Part shown: positions 60,214 through 64,000 of the stretch, piece by piece
How positions within the stretch are numbered: the first letter of the stretch is position 1
How the letters are laid out: every line of letters starts with the position of its first letter
NCBI RefSeq assembly: GCF_021129305.1
Contig: NZ_JAJOMB010000009.1
Location: 186,001-250,000 of the forward strand
Direction of reading: 5' to 3'
Source of the DNA: Kineosporia babensis
GTDB taxonomy: Bacteria > Actinomycetota > Actinomycetes > Actinomycetales > Kineosporiaceae
DNA length: 64,000 nt
The notes under the pieces: generated by a model
The model's input: the letters and a program-made list of their open reading frames with translations, nothing else
What the model was told of the DNA's origin: nothing
Database searches by the model: none
Translations under genes and position numbers: made by a program

Positions 60214-60303
60214 ACAGCCCAGGAACTGGTGCGGCGGTGCTGCGGACCCCCTCCCGTAGTGCTGCCGCACCCTCTGCCGTCGCAGCAAGGGTGCTGAGCG
60301 GGG

Positions 60304-60939
60304 GTGGGACCGGTGGAGACGCTCGATCTGGAGCCGGGCAACGACGGGTCGTTCGAGGACCCGCCTTCCTCACCGCTGCGCCTGCTGCTCTATACCGTCG
60401 GCGCCGTCCTGGTTCTGCTGCTCGGCATGCTGGTGGTCGGGACCACCCCGGAGCGCCGGACCGGCCTGGAACCGGAGCCCCGGCCGGTGATCACCACCGT
60501 GATCGCCCCCTACCCGATCTCCCCGTTCGGCCTGCTCGACACCTGCGACGTGCGCACCGATCACCGCAACTACCTGATCGTGTCGTTCTGGCTGAACAAC
60601 CTCACCACGCAGCCGGTTCTGCTGGCCGAGGTGACGGGCCCACCGCAGATCGGGGGCGGCGTGCGTGCGCAGGGCCCGGTGTACTCGGGCGGCACCTGCC
60701 GGCGGCCGGCCAAGGGAACCGGCCAGGTGGTCCTCGACTCGGCCAGATCCCGGCTCTACACGGTGCGGTGGCTGCTGCCCGACACCTGCCCCGAGTCGTC
60801 CCCGCTGGAGGTCTCGGTGCTCTACCAGCTGCCCGGGGAGACGAAACTACGATCCGATCTGGTCACCGTTGCGGTGGATCTGGGTGGAATCGGCTTCCGG
60901 CAGTGCCCCAAGATCGTCGCCACCGAGTTCCCCAAGTGA
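60304..60939 (+). CDS. Membrane-anchored extracytoplasmic protein of unknown family
   Basis: 211 aa. A short acidic cytoplasmic start precedes one membrane helix (about 26-46: RLLLYTVGAVLVLLLGMLVVG), then a beta-rich outer domain. The outer domain contains four Cys (DTCDV, GGTCRRP, PDTCPES, RQCPK) that could form two disulfides. The start is uncertain between GTG 60304 and GTG 60313. It lies between the GT39 gene and the MTHFR fusion and could belong to either unit. No family recognised. Confidence 0.65.
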   Translation: MGPVETLDLEPGNDGSFEDPPSSPLRLLLYTVGAVLVLLLGMLVVGTTPERRTGLEPEPRPVITTVIAPYPISPFGLLDTCDVRTDHRNYLIVSFWLNNLTTQPVLLAEVTGPPQIGGGVRAQGPVYSGGTCRRPAKGTGQVVLDSARSRLYTVRWLLPDTCPESSPLEVSVLYQLPGETKLRSDLVTVAVDLGGIGFRQCPKIVATEFPK

Positions 60940-60976
60940 AAATGCGGTCAAGGCAACCCGGTTGGAGACTCTTCGG

Positions 60977-61966
60977 GTGGCCCTCCTGGAGCAGCAGTGC
61001 CCGAAACGCATGGTCTACGGCCCGTGTGGGGGAGTACGGCCGGATCTGAGCTGTGAAATGGCCAGCCGGCCGTGTCCGTTCGCGACGTCCGGTGAGGCGG
61101 TCTCGTGGCTGGGGCCGCCGGCCGAGAAGCGTCCGTTGCTCGGTTCCTCGAAACCCCTGGTGCTCACCGACTTCACGGTTCGCCCGTTCGACCTGTCATC
61201 GGTGGACGCGGTGGCCACCGCCCTGCACGGATCGTGCGACGGGGTGCTGGTCGGGGAGCATCACAACCGGCCGGATTTTCCGCCGACCTTGATGACCAGC
61301 CTGCTCGCGGCGGCTGGATTACCCGCCTGGATCACGCTGACCTGCAGAGATCGCAATCGGGTGGTGCTGGAACAGGAACTGGCAGGGCTGCTGGCAGCGG
61401 GCGCGGCGGGCGTGCTGTGCGTAACTGGAGACGGCCGTGGGCACGATGTCCGGCCCGATGTGACACAGGTTTTCGACATTGACAGCACTCGCCTGGCGGC
61501 GCTGGCGGCGAGCCTGGGGCTGATGGTTGCGGTTGCTGAGGCGCCGGATGCTCCGCCGATTGATCTGCGGCCCAAGCGGCTTCGGGAGAAGCAGCGGGCC
61601 GGTGCCCAGGTCTGTCTGCTGAACCATGTTGCCTCGCCGGCCCGGGTGGCCGAATTCATCGGTCAGGCGCAGGCGAACGGGGCGAGTCTGCCGATCATCG
61701 CCGGGGTTGCGGTGTTCACCGACGAGCGGTCGGCCCGGGCCTTGAGTCTGCCGGGTCTGGGTCTGGATCCGGTTGTGGTGGAACGGGTTCTGTCCGCGAA
61801 GGATCCGGTGGCGGCGGGGATCGAGGCGGCGGTCACCGAGGCCCAAGAGCTACTGGCAACGGACGGCGTGGTCGGGGTGAACCTGTCGGGTCTGGCTTCC
61901 GGGCGGGGAGAGGTCTTCGCGGCCGGGATCAAGGCCGAAGTAGGGCGGGAGGTGCTCGGGCGGTGA
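60977..61966 (+). CDS. MTHFR_C domain fused to methylenetetrahydrofolate reductase (MetF-like)
   Basis: About 329 aa. The N-terminal 55 residues carry the MTHFR_C/MetV-like Cys-rich motif CPKRMVYGPCGGVRPDLSCEMASRPCPF. The rest is a MetF-type TIM barrel (VLTDFTVRPFD, LVGEHHNRPDFPP, GVLCVTGDGRG, LLNHVASPARVAEFIGQ, PIIAGVAVFTDERSARAL). Usually the two are separate proteins, with the Cys-rich subunit linked to ferredoxin or corrinoid-type C1 reduction. The start is uncertain: GTG 60977 (GGAG 9 bp upstream) or TTG 60962. The stop overlaps the methyltransferase start (GTGA). Confidence 0.75.
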   Translation: MALLEQQCPKRMVYGPCGGVRPDLSCEMASRPCPFATSGEAVSWLGPPAEKRPLLGSSKPLVLTDFTVRPFDLSSVDAVATALHGSCDGVLVGEHHNRPDFPPTLMTSLLAAAGLPAWITLTCRDRNRVVLEQELAGLLAAGAAGVLCVTGDGRGHDVRPDVTQVFDIDSTRLAALAASLGLMVAVAEAPDAPPIDLRPKRLREKQRAGAQVCLLNHVASPARVAEFIGQAQANGASLPIIAGVAVFTDERSARALSLPGLGLDPVVVERVLSAKDPVAAGIEAAVTEAQELLATDGVVGVNLSGLASGRGEVFAAGIKAEVGREVLGR

Positions 61967-62712
61967 GCGATGCCATGGAATCCGAATTCGGAGCGGTCGC
62001 CGCGTGGACTGCCGACGCAGTACGAATTCTCGGCCCGGAGTACGCCGTTCCGGCGGCTTGTCAGGGCAGCGCCGATCCGCTCATGCTCGAATGGCTCGCC
62101 CGGGAATGCCGTTTAGCCCAAAGAACAGTGCTTTTGGACGTCGGCGGAGGGATGGGTGGGCCGGCCACCTTTGCGGCGCGGGAGTACGGGGCTCGTCCGG
62201 TTGTGCTCGAGCCCATGATTGCGGCCTGCCGGGCGGCTGCGGATCTGTTCGGCTTGAAAGCTCTGGCGTGCGAAGGATCGCGCCTGCCGGTGGCCGACGA
62301 AAGTGCCGATGCGGTGTGGTGTCTGGGTGTTCTCTGCACCACGCCGGACAAGACCGAGCTGCTCGAGGAGATCGCCCGGGTGATGAAACCGGCTGCGCGC
62401 CTGGGCCTGTTGGCGTTCGTCAGTGATCAGCCTCGGCCGCCGGGAGCTCCAGAGGGCAACGACTTCCCGTCCGAGACAGAACTGCCCGGGCTGCTGGAGA
62501 AGACCGGGCTGGAAGTGACAGCGCTGGTCGATCCGCCGGAGAGCGCCGACCACGCCTGGCAGCGCCGGGCGGACGAGGCCACTGCGCTCATTGGGCAACT
62601 GCACGCTGGGGACCCGCGCCTGGACGAGGCGCGGGACCAGCAGCAGCGGATCAAAAAGCTGATCGGGGACGGGGTCGTGCGGGCGAAACTGCTCAGCGCC
62701 CGACGGTTCTAG
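61963..62712 (+). CDS. Class I SAM-dependent methyltransferase coupled to MTHFR fusion
   Basis: 249 aa. The SAM-binding motif I is LLDVGGGMGGPATFAAREYG (about 57-77), with motif II LEPMIAACRAA and a later ADAVWCLGVLCTTPDKTELLEEIARVMKP. The C-terminal part is helical. GTG 61963 shares GTGA with the upstream stop. The tight coupling suggests its substrate links to one-carbon metabolism, but no specific methyl acceptor is evident. The stop overlaps the convergent LLM gene by 4 bp. Confidence 0.85.
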   Translation: MSDAMESEFGAVAAWTADAVRILGPEYAVPAACQGSADPLMLEWLARECRLAQRTVLLDVGGGMGGPATFAAREYGARPVVLEPMIAACRAAADLFGLKALACEGSRLPVADESADAVWCLGVLCTTPDKTELLEEIARVMKPAARLGLLAFVSDQPRPPGAPEGNDFPSETELPGLLEKTGLEVTALVDPPESADHAWQRRADEATALIGQLHAGDPRLDEARDQQQRIKKLIGDGVVRAKLLSARRF

Positions 62713-63692
62713 GCCTGGCCGGTGACCTCGGCCGTGAGCTGGAGCGAGCGCAGCCGGCCCTCGGTCTCGGTGTGCGCGAACGCCACGATCAGCTCGTCCG
62801 CGTCGGCGAGCTTCTTGAAGTCGTCCAGGTAGTCCTTGACCTCGCCGGGCGTGCCCGCCGCGGTGTACTTGGTCATCTCCTCCAGCTGCACGGCCTCGCC
62901 GGAGTCGACGATCTGCGCGGCCTCGGCCTCGGTGATCGTGCGGCCCCGGCCGTAGAGCAGGCCCACTCGCTGGATCTTCACCCGGCGCAGTTCGGCCTGG
63001 GCCTGCTCGGTGGTGTCGGTGGCGATCACGTTCAGCGCGGCCAGCACGTGCGGGCGCTCCAGCTGGGCCGAGGGCTTGAAGTCCCGGCGGTAGATGGCCA
63101 CCGCGTCGTGCAGGGCGGACGGGGCGAAGTGCGAGGCGAAGGCGTAGGGCAGGCCGAGCGCGGCGGCCAGCTGGGCCCCGAACAGCGACGAGCCGAGGAT
63201 GTACAGCGGCACGTTGGTGCCCTTGCCGGGGATCGCCTGCACACCCCGGACCTTGGACTCACCGGCCAGGAAGCCCTGCAGTTCGACCACGTCCTGCGGG
63301 AAGTGCTCGGCGGTGGCCGGGTCGCGGCGCAGCGCGTAGGTGGTGGCCTGGTCGGAGCCGGGAGCCCGGCCCAGACCCAGCTCGATCCGGCCCGGGTGCA
63401 CCTCGGCCAGCGTGCCGAACTGCTCGGCGATCACCAGCGGGGAGTGGTTCGGCAGCATCACGCCACCGGCGCCGAGCTTGATCGTCCGGGTGTTCGCGGC
63501 CACGTGGGCGATCAGCACGCTGGTGGCCGAGGAGGCGATCGCGGCCATGTTGTGGTGCTCGGCGTACCAGACCCGCTCGTACCCGGTCTGCTCGGCGGTC
63601 TGGGCCAGGGCCACGCTCGCGGCGATCGCCTCGCCGGCGGTCTGGCCCTTCGCCACGGGAGCGAGGTCGAGGATCGACAGGGGTGTGGCCAC
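62709..63692 (-). CDS. LLM-class flavin-dependent oxidoreductase (YhbW-like)
   Basis: 327 aa, a luciferase-like TIM barrel binding FMN or F420. It has LSILDLAPVAKGQTAGEAIAASVALAQTAEQTGYERVWYAEHHNM at the start, VMLPNHSPLVIAEQFGTLAEVHPGRIELGLGRAPGSD, and YILGSSLFGAQLAAALGLPYAFASHFAP. This is the MsnO8/YhbW type of alkanal-monooxygenase-like protein. I chose GTG 63692 (VATPLSILDL) with GAAGG about 10 bp upstream. Substrate unknown. Confidence 0.9.
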   Translation of the reverse strand: MATPLSILDLAPVAKGQTAGEAIAASVALAQTAEQTGYERVWYAEHHNMAAIASSATSVLIAHVAANTRTIKLGAGGVMLPNHSPLVIAEQFGTLAEVHPGRIELGLGRAPGSDQATTYALRRDPATAEHFPQDVVELQGFLAGESKVRGVQAIPGKGTNVPLYILGSSLFGAQLAAALGLPYAFASHFAPSALHDAVAIYRRDFKPSAQLERPHVLAALNVIATDTTEQAQAELRRVKIQRVGLLYGRGRTITEAEAAQIVDSGEAVQLEEMTKYTAAGTPGEVKDYLDDFKKLADADELIVAFAHTETEGRLRSLQLTAEVTGQA

Positions 63693-63711
63693 GGGTTGCT
63701 GCCCTTCGTTG

Positions 63712-63773
63712 CGGGAATCGGTCCTACCAACGGGTGCCAACCACGGACGTCCGTGGTCTAGTCCCGATTCCCG
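63712..63773. terminator. Nested palindrome between ctaD and LLM genes
   Basis: The outer arms CGGGAATCGG (63712-63721) and CCGATTCCCG (63764-63773) enclose an 18-bp perfect palindrome, ACCACGGACGTCCGTGGT (63740-63757). It lies 22 bp after the ctaD stop on the minus strand and 19 bp before the LLM start, so it most likely ends ctaD transcription. It could also be an operator for the LLM gene. Confidence 0.6.
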
Positions 63774-63795
63774 CCACCTGTTTGATCGGGATCGA

Positions 63796-64000
63796 TCAGT
63801 TCTGCTCGAGGTCCGGGGTGTCGGCCAGCTTGGCCTGGACCGGCGTGTGGTCCAGGGCCGCCACCTCGGGGTGGTTCAGGTCGAAGGCCGGGCGCTCGGA
63901 GCGGATCCGCGGCAGCCGGTTGAAGTTGTGCCGCGGCGGCGGGCTGGAGGTGGCCCATTCCAGCGAAGCGGCGTGACCCCACGGGTCGTCCGGCAGCTGC
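63796..64000 (-). CDS. ctaD: Cytochrome c oxidase subunit I, C-terminal fragment
   Basis: An open frame without a start in the window; 67 codons before the TGA at 63796-63798. The peptide [20 protein letters not shown], then [20 protein letters not shown], is the highly conserved C-terminal tail of actinobacterial CtaD, after the last membrane helix. The gene continues beyond the right edge on the minus strand. It encodes the haem-copper core of the aa3 oxidase in the membrane, so the organism respires aerobically. Confidence 0.93.
   Translation of the reverse strand, partial: QLPDDPWGHAASLEWATSSPPPRHNFNRLPRIRSERPAFDLNHPEVAALDHTPVQAKLADTPDLEQN

Noticed and set aside
58273-60288. 671-aa antisense frame over the GT39 gene
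   Set aside because: It mirrors a clear multi-pass glycosyltransferase and is Gly/His/Gln-rich noise.

Overview
The window comes from a high-GC actinobacterium. Third codon positions are overwhelmingly G or C, GTG starts are common, several transcripts look leaderless, and the family set is actinobacterial: a WhiJ/BldB-type XRE-DUF397 pair, Holin-X, DUF3618, TIGR03086, mycofactocin-type dehydrogenases and dhaKLM with a long DhaM. A methyl-accepting chemotaxis receptor and two c-di-GMP enzymes suggest a motile, surface-living organism. Kineosporiaceae or a relative is my guess from overall flavour; nothing in the window proves the genus. I see no rRNA, tRNA, CRISPR array, integrase or transposase, so this reads as chromosomal backbone.

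Layout. 1-3 kb: the end of a molybdenum hydroxylase large subunit, a 60-bp perfect palindrome, two tandem Roadblock-like paralogues and an OYE-type reductase. 3-12 kb: a chemoreceptor, YihY, an envelope pair (DUF3618 and Holin-X), a YjdF-like membrane protein, SRPBCC, ChaB/Rho-N, cardiolipin synthase and PhoU. 11.2-12.2 kb: a decayed ManD-type dehydratase with an internal deletion. 12.4-15.2 kb: a diguanylate cyclase facing an unrecognised coupled set (33-aa ORF, HExxxH protein, helical protein). 16-18 kb: XRE-DUF397 divergent from two small Cys-motif proteins, then about 470 bp of hairpin-rich non-coding DNA. 18.5-27.5 kb: a DHFR-like protein, an MftG-like GMC oxidoreductase, an MFS carrier, a four-helix membrane protein, a truncated haemoglobin and a Pit phosphate transporter. 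27.6-34.6 kb: dhaKLM divergent from a mycofactocin-type SDR, then an MFS and a TetR gene.

34.6-40.2 kb is an exopolysaccharide operon (polyprenyl sugar-phosphate transferase, WcaI-like glycosyltransferase, WcaF-like acetyltransferase) divergent from an unknown membrane protein. 40-46 kb holds ArsR-MFS and MFS-ROK regulator/transporter pairs, a VOC protein and a threonine/serine dehydratase. 46-58 kb begins with an EAL phosphodiesterase carrying a degenerate GGDEF. It continues with a 90-aa membrane coiled coil coupled to a 1407-aa repetitive membrane-anchored protein, and an FHA-HTH protein. It ends with a second copy of the divergent pair (sugar-phosphate transferase / unknown membrane protein). 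58-64 kb: a GT39 glycosyltransferase with Gly/Met-rich linkers, an anchored protein, a MTHFR_C-MetF fusion coupled to a SAM methyltransferase, an LLM oxidoreductase and the C-terminus of cytochrome c oxidase subunit I.

Two themes link the genes. One is cell-surface polymer production with c-di-GMP turnover: two sugar-phosphate transferases, a glycosyltransferase, an acetyltransferase, a GT39 enzyme, one cyclase and one phosphodiesterase. The other is C1, C3 and redox metabolism: dhaKLM, mycofactocin-type dehydrogenases and the MTHFR fusion. The best candidates for undescribed biology are the HExxxH/33-aa-ORF module (13457-15218), the duplicated divergent EPS gene pair with its unnamed partner family, and the MTHFR fusion-methyltransferase pair.
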